From: DASSKA01 sp035765755
GTDB lineage: Bacteria > Actinomycetota > Actinomycetes > Propionibacteriales > Nocardioidaceae
Reading direction: 5' to 3'
DNA length: 64,000 nt
Assembly: GCA_035765755.1 (NCBI GenBank)
Contig: DASTWW010000212.1
Coordinates: 32,718 to 96,717 of the forward strand
Position 1 is the first letter of the stretch. Every line of letters starts with the position of its first letter. Of the stretch, positions 17,280 to 25,617 are shown in pieces. Position numbers and translations under genes: made by a program. The notes beneath the pieces are model-generated. The model was not told the origin of the DNA and made no database searches. It saw only the letters and a list, made by a program, of their open reading frames with translations.

Positions 17280-20200
17280 CTACTGGCTCGGGGGCCGCTC
17301 AGCCGGCCGTGAGCACGCACCACACGGACTTGCCGTGCTCGGTGCCCCGGGTGCCCCATCGGAGGCGAGCGCGGCGACGATCTGCAGCCCCCGGCCGTGC
17401 TCGTCGTCGGGGGTGGGCCGCAGCCGGCGCGGCTGGTAGGTGGCCCGGTCCAGCACCTCGACCATCACCTCCGTGTCCCGGGTGCGCAGCCGCAGCTCCA
17501 GCGGGCCCGCGCCGTGCAGCACCGCGTTGGTGACCAGCTCGCTGGTGGCGAGCACGGTGTCCTCGGCGAGCCGCTCGGGAAGGTCGTGGTCGGCCAGGTG
17601 CCGGCCGACGATGCTGCGGGCCTGGTGCGCGGCGGTCTCGGTGGCCTCGAGCCGTTGGATCAGGATCGGGTTCTCTTCGGTGGGGTCGACCCGGGCGATC
17701 AGGATCGCCACGTCGTCATCCGGGCCTTCCGGCAGCAGCGCGTCCACCAGCCGTTCCGGCATCCCCGACGTCGCGCCCTCCAGCCCGCCGGCCAGCCGGG
17801 CCAGCGTGGTGATGCCCCGGTCCAGGTCCTCGCCCCGTCGCTCCACCAGCCCGTCGGTGTAGAGCACCGCCATCCCGCCGGCCTCCAACCGGACGTCGCG
17901 CTGGGCCAGCGTGAACGGCCCGGTGCCCAGCGGCGGGTCGGCTGCTCCGGTGAGCACCCGGGACGCGCCGTCGGCACTGACCAGGATCGGGGGCAGGTGC
18001 CCGGCGTTGGCGATGCGCAGCACCCGGTCGGCCGGGTCGAAGACCGCGTACAGGCAGGTGACGATCTGGTTCTCGTCCAGGTCGCGGACGATCCCGTCGA
18101 GGTACTCCAGCACGTCGGCCGGCGGCAGGCCGAGCCGCGCATAGGCCCGGGTCGCGGTGCGGAGCTGCCCCATCACCGCAGCCGCCTGCACGCCGCGGCC
18201 CATCACGTCGCCCACCACGAGGGCGGTCCTGCCCGCGCCGAGCTGGATCACGTCGTACCAGTCACCGCCGACCTGAGTGCCCTCGACCCCCGCCCGGTAG
18301 AAGGTGGCCACCTCCAGGTGCTCGAGGTCGAAGGAGGTCTCGGGCAGCAGGCTGCGCTGCAGCTGGTCGGCGATGGCGTGCTCGCGGGCGGCCGCCTCCG
18401 CGTTCGCGGTCGCCAGGGCCAGCGCCTCCTCCGCGGCGCGGCGCTCGGTGATGTCCTGCACCGAGCCGCGGATCGCCTCGACCTCGCCGTCCTCGTCGCG
18501 CAGCACCTCGGCCCGCACGCTGACCAGCACCGCGCTGCCGTCGGGGTGGACCATGCGGGCCTCGTAGGTGATCGGCTCTCCGGCGACGCCGGCGTCGAAG
18601 GCGCGCTGCACCATCGCCCGGTCGTCAGGGTGCACCAGCTCGTTGATCAGCTCCGGGTAGCGCAGCGCGGCCACCTCCTCGGCGGTGCGGCCGGCGATCC
18701 GCAGGTACTCCTCCGAGACGTGGACCGCACCGGTGCGCAGGTCGATCTCCCAGCTGCCCACCTGGGCAAGCCGCTGGGCCTGGTCCAGGAGGGTGCGTCC
18801 GCGCTCGAGCTGGCGCCGGATCCGGCGGGCCCGGTCGAGCTCCAGGTTGGCGCGCACCCGTGCCTTCAGCTCCCGGGCGGTGAACGGCTTGATCAGGTAG
18901 TCGTCCGCGCCCCGGTCCAGGCCCTCGAGCATCCCCTCCTCCCCGGCGCGTGCGGAGAGCATCACGACCGGCACGCCCACCGTGGCCGGATCCCCCTGCA
19001 GGGCGGCGAGCAGCTCGAAGCCGTCCATCCGCGGCATCATCACGTCGGTGAGCACGAGGTCGGGGTGCAGCACCCATGCCTTGGTCAGTGCGTCCGCCCC
19101 GTCCACGGCGGTGTCCACGTGGTACTCGTCGGCCAGCACCCCGGCGACGTACTCCCGGATGTCGGCGTTGTCGTCGACGACCAGGACCCGTGGCGCCGGT
19201 CCCTCGTGCTGCGCCGGCCAGGACGGCGCCCAGGTAGGGCCGGAGGACAGTTGGAGAGCCTCCTCCACGGAGCCCTCGGTGTCGCTCGGTGTGGCCGAGG
19301 AGGCGCCGCCGGTGGTCACTGCGTCGCACGGCAGGTGGTCGGGCCCGAAGGGGACGCGGACGCAGAAGGTGCTGCCCACCCCGAGCACGCTGGTCACCGT
19401 GGCGGTGCCGCCGTGCAGCTCGGCCAGCTCCCGGACCATCGCGAGCCCGATGCCGGAGCCCTCGTGGGTCCGGGACGCGGCTCCGTGCACCCGGCGGAAC
19501 CGCTCGAACAGGTGCGGGATCTCCGGCTGAGGAATGCCGGTCCCGGTGTCGACGACGGCCAGCTCGACCTGCCCGTCGACCTGGCGCAGGTGCACCTCGA
19601 TGCCGCCGGAAAAAGTGAACTTCAGCGCGTTCGACAGCAGGTTGAGCACCATCTTCGCCCACAGCTCGGCGTCGACGTACACCGGGTCGGGCAGCGGCGG
19701 ACAGTCGACGGTCAGCGACAGTCCGAGCCGCTCGGTGGCCGCGTCGAACATGCTGGCCAGCTCGCGGGTGTACTGCGCCAGGTCGATGGGCGCGAACTGT
19801 GCCTCGGTGCGGCCGGACTCCAGCCGGGAGAAGTCCAGCAGGGTGTTGACCAGCTTGAGCAGCCGCTGACCGTTGCGCAAGATCACCTCGACCCGGCCGC
19901 GCTGCCGATCCGGCAGCGGCAGCTGGGGGTCGGCGAGCGCGTCCTCCGCCGGCCCGAGCAGCAGCGTCAACGGGGTGCGGAACTCGTGGCTGATGTTGGT
20001 GAAGAAGTCGGTCTTGGCGTGGTCGAGCTCGGCGAGGGTCTCTGCGCGAGCGCGCTCGAAGTCGAAGGCGCGGCCCTCGGTGATGACGGAGGTGAGCTGA
20101 CCCGCGACCAGGTCCAGGAAGTCGCGGTAGCCGCGGTCGAGCGGTCGGTAGCGGTTCACCGCGGCGACCAGGAAGCCGTACGGGCTCGCCTGCCCGCTCT

Positions 20201-21032
20201 GGGCCAGCGGCAGCACCACCGCCGACACCGGAGGGTCCACCCACCGGCCGGTGGGCAGGTCGGCGAACCGGGGCGGCAGGTCGACCAGCACGCTTCGGCC
20301 GGCCAGCGCCTCACCGACCGGCCAGGGGTGCTGCGCGTCCAACGGCAGCTCGGCCGGGGCGGCCGGGTGGCCGCCCGTGAACCCCGCGCTGCCGGCGAGT
20401 CGGGCGACGCCGGCCGGCTCGTCGTACAGGTAGACCAGGCTGAACGGGAGCGCGTCCGTCGCCTCGTCCAGCTGCCGGCAGGACGCGGCGACCATCTCGG
20501 CCTCACCGAGGCTGACGCTGGACCGGGCGCCGAGGTCCCGCAGGATGCTCATCCGCCGCCGACCGATCACCTCCTGGGTGTCCTCGGTGACTACGCACAG
20601 CATCCCGGCGATCTTGCCGCCGTCGTCGAACAGCGGGCTGTAGGAGAACGTGTGGTAGGTCTCCTCGACGTACTCGTTGCGCTCGAGGAACAGCAGCAGC
20701 GACTCGTCCCAGGTGGCGACCCCGGTGGTGAGCACCTTCTCGATGCGCGGGCCGATGTCGTGCCAGATCTCCGACCACACCTTCGAGGCCGGCTTGCCCA
20801 GGGCCCACGGATACTTCTTGCCAAGCGTGTCGCGGCGGTAGGCGTCGTTGCAGAAGAAGGTCAGCTCCGGGCCCCACGCCATCCACATCGGGAACCGCGA
20901 CGTGAGCACCATGCGTACGACGCTCTGCAGGCTGCGCGGCCAGCTGTCCAGGGGACCGAGCGGTGTTGCGGACCAGTTGACGTCGAGCAGGTCACGACCC
21001 ACCCCGCCGATCCTCTCGAACATCTCCCGCAT
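17280..21032 (-). CDS. Hybrid sensor kinase / response receiver / PP2C phosphatase / anti-sigma-type kinase, with C-terminal frameshift
   Basis: 1250 aa from ATG 21032, which follows AGGAG at 9 nt. Order: PAS (about 20-160), GAF (about 170-320), HisKA with His at about 348 in SHEFRTPLT, HATPase (about 450-570), receiver (about 613-730; VLVVDDNADIREY, phospho-Asp about 663 in LTDVMMPRMDG), PAS (about 770-870), SpoIIE/PP2C (about 890-1110; GGDWYDVIQLG, VGDVMGRG, PDDDVAIL) and an RsbW-like ATPase (about 1120-1250; TSELVTNAVLHG, HGRGLQIV). This joins a complete phosphorelay to a partner-switch output for sigma-factor control. No transmembrane segment is visible, so it is cytosolic. After ALAS the last residues are out of frame; the +1 frame restores RWGTRGTEHGKSVWCVLTAG and stops at 17299. 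Confidence 0.88.
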   Translation of the reverse strand: MREMFERIGGVGRDLLDVNWSATPLGPLDSWPRSLQSVVRMVLTSRFPMWMAWGPELTFFCNDAYRRDTLGKKYPWALGKPASKVWSEIWHDIGPRIEKVLTTGVATWDESLLLFLERNEYVEETYHTFSYSPLFDDGGKIAGMLCVVTEDTQEVIGRRRMSILRDLGARSSVSLGEAEMVAASCRQLDEATDALPFSLVYLYDEPAGVARLAGSAGFTGGHPAAPAELPLDAQHPWPVGEALAGRSVLVDLPPRFADLPTGRWVDPPVSAVVLPLAQSGQASPYGFLVAAVNRYRPLDRGYRDFLDLVAGQLTSVITEGRAFDFERARAETLAELDHAKTDFFTNISHEFRTPLTLLLGPAEDALADPQLPLPDRQRGRVEVILRNGQRLLKLVNTLLDFSRLESGRTEAQFAPIDLAQYTRELASMFDAATERLGLSLTVDCPPLPDPVYVDAELWAKMVLNLLSNALKFTFSGGIEVHLRQVDGQVELAVVDTGTGIPQPEIPHLFERFRRVHGAASRTHEGSGIGLAMVRELAELHGGTATVTSVLGVGSTFCVRVPFGPDHLPCDAVTTGGASSATPSDTEGSVEEALQLSSGPTWAPSWPAQHEGPAPRVLVVDDNADIREYVAGVLADEYHVDTAVDGADALTKAWVLHPDLVLTDVMMPRMDGFELLAALQGDPATVGVPVVMLSARAGEEGMLEGLDRGADDYLIKPFTARELKARVRANLELDRARRIRRQLERGRTLLDQAQRLAQVGSWEIDLRTGAVHVSEEYLRIAGRTAEEVAALRYPELINELVHPDDRAMVQRAFDAGVAGEPITYEARMVHPDGSAVLVSVRAEVLRDEDGEVEAIRGSVQDITERRAAEEALALATANAEAAAREHAIADQLQRSLLPETSFDLEHLEVATFYRAGVEGTQVGGDWYDVIQLGAGRTALVVGDVMGRGVQAAAVMGQLRTATRAYARLGLPPADVLEYLDGIVRDLDENQIVTCLYAVFDPADRVLRIANAGHLPPILVSADGASRVLTGAADPPLGTGPFTLAQRDVRLEAGGMAVLYTDGLVERRGEDLDRGITTLARLAGGLEGATSGMPERLVDALLPEGPDDDVAILIARVDPTEENPILIQRLEATETAAHQARSIVGRHLADHDLPERLAEDTVLATSELVTNAVLHGAGPLELRLRTRDTEVMVEVLDRATYQPRRLRPTPDDEHGRGLQIVAALASDGAPGAPSTASPCGACSRPAERPPSQ

Positions 21033-21298
21033 GTTCCGTCTCCTGGCGTCGCGGGTCGGTTCAGTGCAGTCAATCATGGGACTGACCTGTTCCGCAGTCC
21101 CCAAAACAGGCCGTGAACTGCGGCTTTGCCCACATTGGGCGGCTTCGTTCCCCACCGGGCTCGCCACGCCTGCTGGTGCTGGTCCTGACCAGCAGCACTA
21201 CTTCGGGGAAACGGGTTTCGGCCGGTCCGGTGAGGGCTACGTCCGAGCCTTCCGGGCGCTCGCGCCCCGGACGACAACCGCTCGAAGGGAGCAAGGAC
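21033..21298. promoter_or_regulatory. Divergent intergenic region with two hairpins
   Basis: No gene is seen in these 266 bp. GGGACTG (21078-21084)/CAGTCCC (21095-21101) is a perfect inverted repeat 46 bp before the sensor-kinase start, and could be an operator. TGCTGGT-CCTG-ACCAGCA (21177-21194) is a tight hairpin on the side of the secreted-protein gene. Confidence 0.4.
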
Positions 21299-22036
21299 AT
21301 GGCATGCAGCGGGGTCCGGGGGGCGATCGTGACAGCGCTGGTCGGCGCGACGTGTGTGGCGGCGGGGGTGACGGCCTCCGTCGCCAGCGCAAGCCCGGCC
21401 CGCATCCAGCGGCCGCCGGCGTCGGCGTTCACCAATGGCCGGGTCACCAACCAGTGGTTCCCGCTCAGGCCGGGAACGCGGATGGTCTACGTCGGCGTCA
21501 AGGACGGGAAACGCGCGGTGGACGTCTTCTACGTGACGCGCAAGACCAAGAAGATCGAGGGGGTGACCTGTCGGGTGGTCCACGACAAGCTGCGGCTGGC
21601 CGGCGTGCTGGAGGAGCGGACCTCCGACTGGTACGCCCAGAGCCGGAGCGGCGATGTCTGGTACTTCGGCGAGCGCACCGCCTCGCTCGGCCCGCACGGC
21701 AAGGTGCTCACCCGGGACGGCTCGTGGATGGCCGGTCGGAGCGGCGCCCGGGCGGGGATCTACATCACCGGCGCCCCGAGCGACGGCCAGTCCCGGCCCC
21801 AGGAGCTGTTCCCCGGCCACGCCGAGGACCACTTCCAGGTCATGGACACCTCCGCCCGCGTGCGGGTGCCGCTCGTCAGGTCCTCGCACGCGCTGCTCAC
21901 CAAGGAGTGGACGCCCCTGGAGCCGCACGTCGTCGACCACAAGTACTACATGCGCGACATCGGCGTGGTCAGCGAGCAGTCGGTCAGCGGCCCGCTCGAG
22001 ACCGGACGGCTGGTATCGATCACTCACAAGGGGTGA
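21299..22036 (+). CDS. Secreted protein of unknown function
   Basis: 245 aa. The Sec signal peptide is about residues 1-31 (GAIVTALVGATCVAAG...SVASAS). The mature part reads like a beta-rich extracellular domain: NQWFPLRPGTRMVYVGVKDG, GVTCRVVHDKLRLAGVLEER, TSDWYAQSRSGDVWYFGE, AGIYITGAPSDGQSRPQELF, and a tail VDHKYYMRDIGVVSEQSV. This style (WFPLRPGTRWVY and VVHDxVxxxGxLxExTxDWYAQ) recurs in secreted actinobacterial proteins of unknown function. The start is ATG 21299 behind GAAGGGAG; the frame opens earlier, without a signal peptide. The secreted gene downstream may be related in role. Confidence 0.75.
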   Translation: MACSGVRGAIVTALVGATCVAAGVTASVASASPARIQRPPASAFTNGRVTNQWFPLRPGTRMVYVGVKDGKRAVDVFYVTRKTKKIEGVTCRVVHDKLRLAGVLEERTSDWYAQSRSGDVWYFGERTASLGPHGKVLTRDGSWMAGRSGARAGIYITGAPSDGQSRPQELFPGHAEDHFQVMDTSARVRVPLVRSSHALLTKEWTPLEPHVVDHKYYMRDIGVVSEQSVSGPLETGRLVSITHKG

Positions 22037-22108
22037 GGCGGGCTCATCCGTCTGGCGGAGGTTGGTTGGTCTATGCCGCTTTAGTTTGACCCGATCAGGG
22101 GGCGTCCT

Positions 22109-24391
22109 ATGTCGGGTATCGGGTCATCGCGGAAGTACACGAGCGCCGCCCGGGCCGGCGTACTGCTCAGGATCGGCACGCTGCTCGCCATGGTCGCGGG
22201 CCTGTTGGTCAGTACGGCGGCCGGGGCGGACGCTGCCACCGGTTTGGACGTGTACGTCGGCTACATGGACACGCACACGCGGGCCACCAGCACTCAGCAG
22301 CCGAACCCCTGGCCGTACACCGACTCGTCCCGGTACGTGGGCACGCCCTGCCCGAACTACGGCAGCACCAACGCGTGCTGGGACGCCAGCGCGCTGATGT
22401 TGAAGAACAACGGCGACACCGATGTGACCGGCATCCACGTGGTGGTCATGATGGGGACCCACAAGTACGACCTCTGGGGTCCCGACTTGAGGGTGGCAGC
22501 ACACGACTATCTGGTGCTGACGGAGACCGGGTCGTCCCCGAACTCGGAGAACTTCGACGGCTCGGACTTCTCGCCGAACGCCTACAACGGCGGCCTGGAG
22601 GCCTCCTGCATCGACTCCGGAGCACGTCCGACTGTGAGCGTGACCATCGGCGGCGCCACCACGTCGTACTCCGACACCGGGCAGGTGCTGAACGCCGGTG
22701 GGGTGGACGGCGGGCACTGCGTGGACGGAGTGTTCGTGCCCGGTCGGATGGACGAGTCTCATCCCTGGGTGCTGATCGGCACTGCTCCGGCCGGTGGTGG
22801 TGGTGGCGGCACGGCGGCAACCGCGCCTGCTGCACCGACGAACCTGAAGGCCACCGCGGGCGACGGCTCGGTGAAGCTGACCTGGACGGCGCCCGCCGAC
22901 GGCGGGTCGGCGATCACCGGCTACCGGGTGCTGCGAGCCACGACGCGTGGCGGGGAGTCCATCCTCACCACCGTGAGCTCGACCAGCTTCACCGACACCG
23001 GCGTGACGAACGGGACGACGTACTACTACACGGTCGTCGCGGTGAACGGCATCGGGCCGTCGCCGCAGTCGAACGAGGCCTCGGCGACCCCGCAGCCCGC
23101 GACTCCGGCGCCGACCCCGCCTTCCGCGCCGACGAACCTGAAGGCGATGGCGGGAGACGGGTCGGTGACGCTGAGCTGGACCGCGCCAAGCGGCGGCTCA
23201 GCTCCAACCAGCTACAGCATCTACCGGGGTGCGACGGCGGGCGGCGAGTCGAGTACCCCGGTCAAGGCGGTGACGTCGACGAGCTGGACAGACACGGGAC
23301 TCACCAACGGAACGCCGTACTTCTACACGGTCGTGGCGGTGAACGACATAGGGCCGTCGCCGCAGTCGAACGAAGCCTCGGCGACGCCGCAAACCACCAC
23401 GCCACCGTCTGGTGGCTCTGGTGGAGGTTCTGGCGGTGGCTCCGGGCCGACCCCGGACCCCGGGCCGTCACCTGTTCCGCAGCCTTCGCCGGCGACCGCG
23501 CCCTCGGCCCCCGCAAGGCTGGCCGCCTCCGTCGCGAACGGGGCGATCCGGCTCACCTGGTCCTCGCCGGCCTCGGATGGCGGCGCGCCGGTCACCGGCT
23601 ACCAGCTCTACAGAGGTACGACGGGGGGAGGCGAAGCCCCGACCCCGGTGATCACCGGGATCGTGACCACGACGTTCACCGACACCGACGTGCGCCCCGG
23701 GACGACGTACTTCTACACAGTGGCTGCGGTCAACGCGGTGGGCACCTCTGCCCCGTCCGCCGAGGCCTCCGCCCAGGTGAGCTCACCGAACAGGCGGGGG
23801 ATCTGTGCTGGGCTGGCCCGCTGCCACGTGACGGCTCGCGCCGACGTGAACGGTGACGGCCACCGCGACGTGATCGCGATGGCCCGGCGGGGCGGCCGCC
23901 TCGGGTCGACGGGCGCGGTGATCCTGCGGGTCAAGACAGGCCCGCACCACGTCGTACAGACTCGTCGGCGCCTGGAGAACTGGTCCCGGTCCCCGTGGGT
24001 CGGTGTCGCCCGGCTCGACCGGCGGCCCGGCAAGGAGATCGTGCTCGGCCGGCTCTCCGGAGCGGCGGCGACCTTCTACCAGTCGATCACGTGGCGGCGC
24101 GGCCACCTGGTGCTGCTCGACGCTCCGGGCCGCGGCCGGTGGTGGCCGCTCGACTTCTCCGCCACCCTGCAGGCGGGCTGGCAGCGACGAGCGGCCGACC
24201 CCGTCGGCACTATTCGGCAGCGCATCGCCACGCACCCGAGCAGCGACGGGACCTACCGCGGCAGGATCAAGATCTACCGCTGGACCAGATCCGGATGGCA
24301 CCTGGTCCGCACCAGGACGAACGGCTCCGTGCCGCTGCAACGGGCGCAGCGCTGGGGCGGCTTCCATGTGCCCGGGCTGCCGCGGTTCTGA
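22109..24391 (+). CDS. Large secreted protein with three fibronectin type III domains
   Basis: 760 aa. The signal peptide (about 1-42) ends GADAAT. An unrecognised N-terminal domain (about 43-230) has paired cysteines (GTPCPNYGSTNACWD, EASCIDSG and GGHCVDG) and may bind a surface or glycan. Fn3 repeats follow at about 245-335, 345-430 and 470-555, each with DGSVxLxWTAP, TSFTDTGVTNGTTYYYTVVAVN and QSNEASATP, separated by Pro/Gly/Ser linkers. The C-terminal part (about 570-760) starts ARADVNGDGHRDVIAMARRGG, like FG-GAP/VCBS integrin-type repeats. It is probably an extracellular adhesion or polymer-binding protein; no catalytic domain is visible. Confidence 0.8.
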   Translation: MSGIGSSRKYTSAARAGVLLRIGTLLAMVAGLLVSTAAGADAATGLDVYVGYMDTHTRATSTQQPNPWPYTDSSRYVGTPCPNYGSTNACWDASALMLKNNGDTDVTGIHVVVMMGTHKYDLWGPDLRVAAHDYLVLTETGSSPNSENFDGSDFSPNAYNGGLEASCIDSGARPTVSVTIGGATTSYSDTGQVLNAGGVDGGHCVDGVFVPGRMDESHPWVLIGTAPAGGGGGGTAATAPAAPTNLKATAGDGSVKLTWTAPADGGSAITGYRVLRATTRGGESILTTVSSTSFTDTGVTNGTTYYYTVVAVNGIGPSPQSNEASATPQPATPAPTPPSAPTNLKAMAGDGSVTLSWTAPSGGSAPTSYSIYRGATAGGESSTPVKAVTSTSWTDTGLTNGTPYFYTVVAVNDIGPSPQSNEASATPQTTTPPSGGSGGGSGGGSGPTPDPGPSPVPQPSPATAPSAPARLAASVANGAIRLTWSSPASDGGAPVTGYQLYRGTTGGGEAPTPVITGIVTTTFTDTDVRPGTTYFYTVAAVNAVGTSAPSAEASAQVSSPNRRGICAGLARCHVTARADVNGDGHRDVIAMARRGGRLGSTGAVILRVKTGPHHVVQTRRRLENWSRSPWVGVARLDRRPGKEIVLGRLSGAAATFYQSITWRRGHLVLLDAPGRGRWWPLDFSATLQAGWQRRAADPVGTIRQRIATHPSSDGTYRGRIKIYRWTRSGWHLVRTRTNGSVPLQRAQRWGGFHVPGLPRF

Positions 24392-24416
24392 GCGAGGGCG
24401 CTGAGCCGGCACCTGG

Positions 24417-25250
24417 CTACGCGCTGCCGTCCGCGTCCTTCGCCGTCGCCTTCCGCGTGGCCTTGGCCGCCTTCTTCGCAGCCGTCTTGGTGGCCTGCTT
24501 GACCGCTGTCTTGGACGATGTCCGTTCGGCGGGTCGGCGTCGCTTCACGCGGACCCACAACTGCCCGCGCCCGCCTGGCCCGGTGACCGTCTTGGTCTCG
24601 ACGAACGGCTGCTCCTTGACCAGGTCGCTGAGCTTGCCGAGCCCGTAGGTGCGGGGGTCGAACGACGGGTCGGTGCGGTTGAGATGGTTCGCTACCGCGC
24701 TGAGCGAGGCCCAGTCTTCGTCGTCGGTGGCGACCTTGTTCAGCGCCTTGGTGAGCACGCTCTGGATCGGCTTCGGCTGGTCGTCCTTCGCCTCCGCGCT
24801 TGCACCCCCGTCGCCGGCGAGGACCTCGAGGAACACGAACCTCTCACAGGCCTCCACGAAGGCCTTCGGGGTCTTCCGCTGGCCCACGCCGATGACCCGC
24901 TTGCCCGACTCGCGGAGCCGGGTGGCCAACGGCGTGAAGTCGCTGTCGCTGGAGACGATGGCGAAGCCCTCCACGTTGCCGGAGTAGAGCAGGTCCATCG
25001 CGTCGATGATCAGTGCAGAGTCCGTGGCGTTCTTGCCGTAGGTGTAGGCGAACTGCTGCTGCGGGGAGATCGCGTTGCCGAGGAGGACGTCGCGCCAGCC
25101 GTTGAGGTGGGGATTCGTCCAGTCGCCGTACGCCCGCTTGACGGTGATGGTCCCGTAGCTGGCCAGCTCCTCGAACATCTCCTGGATCAGCTTCGAGGAA
25201 GTGTTGTCGGCGTCGATCAGGACGGCGAGGCGGTGAGTGTCATCGGCCAT
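24417..25250 (-). CDS. NYN-domain (LabA-like) protein with OST-HTH and basic tail
   Basis: 277 aa. The NYN domain (about 1-150) has the PIN-like acidic residues in LAVLIDADN, KNATDSALIIDAMDLLY and AIVSSDSDFTPLA, as in LabA/MARF1-type putative ribonucleases. Residues about 165-240 (SVLTKALNKVATDDEDWASL and on to PRTYGLGKLSDLVKE) match an OST-HTH/LOTUS RNA-binding domain. The last about 35 residues are a Lys/Ala repeat tail of H1-like composition. The start is ATG 25250, preceded by GAGGAG; it overlaps the MmcQ gene by 11 bp. A role in RNA turnover is an inference from the fold. Confidence 0.85.
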   Translation of the reverse strand: MADDTHRLAVLIDADNTSSKLIQEMFEELASYGTITVKRAYGDWTNPHLNGWRDVLLGNAISPQQQFAYTYGKNATDSALIIDAMDLLYSGNVEGFAIVSSDSDFTPLATRLRESGKRVIGVGQRKTPKAFVEACERFVFLEVLAGDGGASAEAKDDQPKPIQSVLTKALNKVATDDEDWASLSAVANHLNRTDPSFDPRTYGLGKLSDLVKEQPFVETKTVTGPGGRGQLWVRVKRRRPAERTSSKTAVKQATKTAAKKAAKATRKATAKDADGSA

Positions 25251-25569
25251 GCGGGGTGGTCTCCTCATTCCGTTGCTGCATCTCCCAGGCAAGGTCGATG
25301 GCCATGCGCACGGCACCGGGGTCCGCACGATCAAGGTAGGCCTCGACCTTGTGGTGTGCCTCCATGCGAGGCGGGACCCCGAAGCTGTCCGGGTTGGCCT
25401 CGAGCAGCGACTCTCGCTTGCTCAGCGGGACGCGGATCACCACCGTGGTCTGGTCCTGCAGGCGCACGACCAGGCGGTCGTGGACGTACCACGCCGGACG
25501 AGACTCGGTGCCCTTGCGCTTGACCTGCGGCAGCGACTCCGCATACCGGCCAACTTCTTCGGGGGTCAC
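25240..25569 (-). CDS. MmcQ/YjbR-family protein
   Basis: 109 aa from GTG 25569. The sequence VTPEEVGRYAESLPQV...SRPAWYVHDRLVVRLQDQTTVVIRVPLSKRESLLEANPDSFGVPP, then AYLDRADPGAVRMAIDLAWEM, fits the MmcQ/YjbR (CyaY-like double-wing) family, a DNA-binding-like fold with no settled function. A TACGCT hexamer lies exactly 7 nt upstream of GTG 25569 on this strand, pointing to a leaderless mRNA and deciding this start over ATG 25611. It is translationally coupled to the NYN gene by an 11-bp overlap. Confidence 0.78.
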   Translation of the reverse strand: MTPEEVGRYAESLPQVKRKGTESRPAWYVHDRLVVRLQDQTTVVIRVPLSKRESLLEANPDSFGVPPRMEAHHKVEAYLDRADPGAVRMAIDLAWEMQQRNEETTPHGR

Positions 25570-25576
25570 ACGCTGA

Positions 25577-25611
25577 AGCGTAGGCCAGCGCCCGGCGCGC
25601 GGGGCTAGCAT
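25577..25611. promoter_or_regulatory. Divergent pair of leaderless promoters (MmcQ and MFS)
   Basis: The minus-strand TACGCT (25582-25577) ends 7 nt before GTG 25569. The plus-strand TAGCAT (25606-25611) ends 6 nt before ATG 25618. Both predict transcription starting at the start codon. Confidence 0.5.
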
Positions 25612-25617
25612 CCGACC

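Noticed and set aside
17397..21116. Very long plus-strand open frame across the sensor protein
   Set aside because: It is the antisense shadow of a real 1250-aa protein, with His/Gln/Gly/Arg-biased composition typical of high-GC shadows.
22800..23800. Tandem DNA repeats
   Set aside because: They are explained by three homologous Fn3 domains and glycine/proline linkers of one secreted protein.
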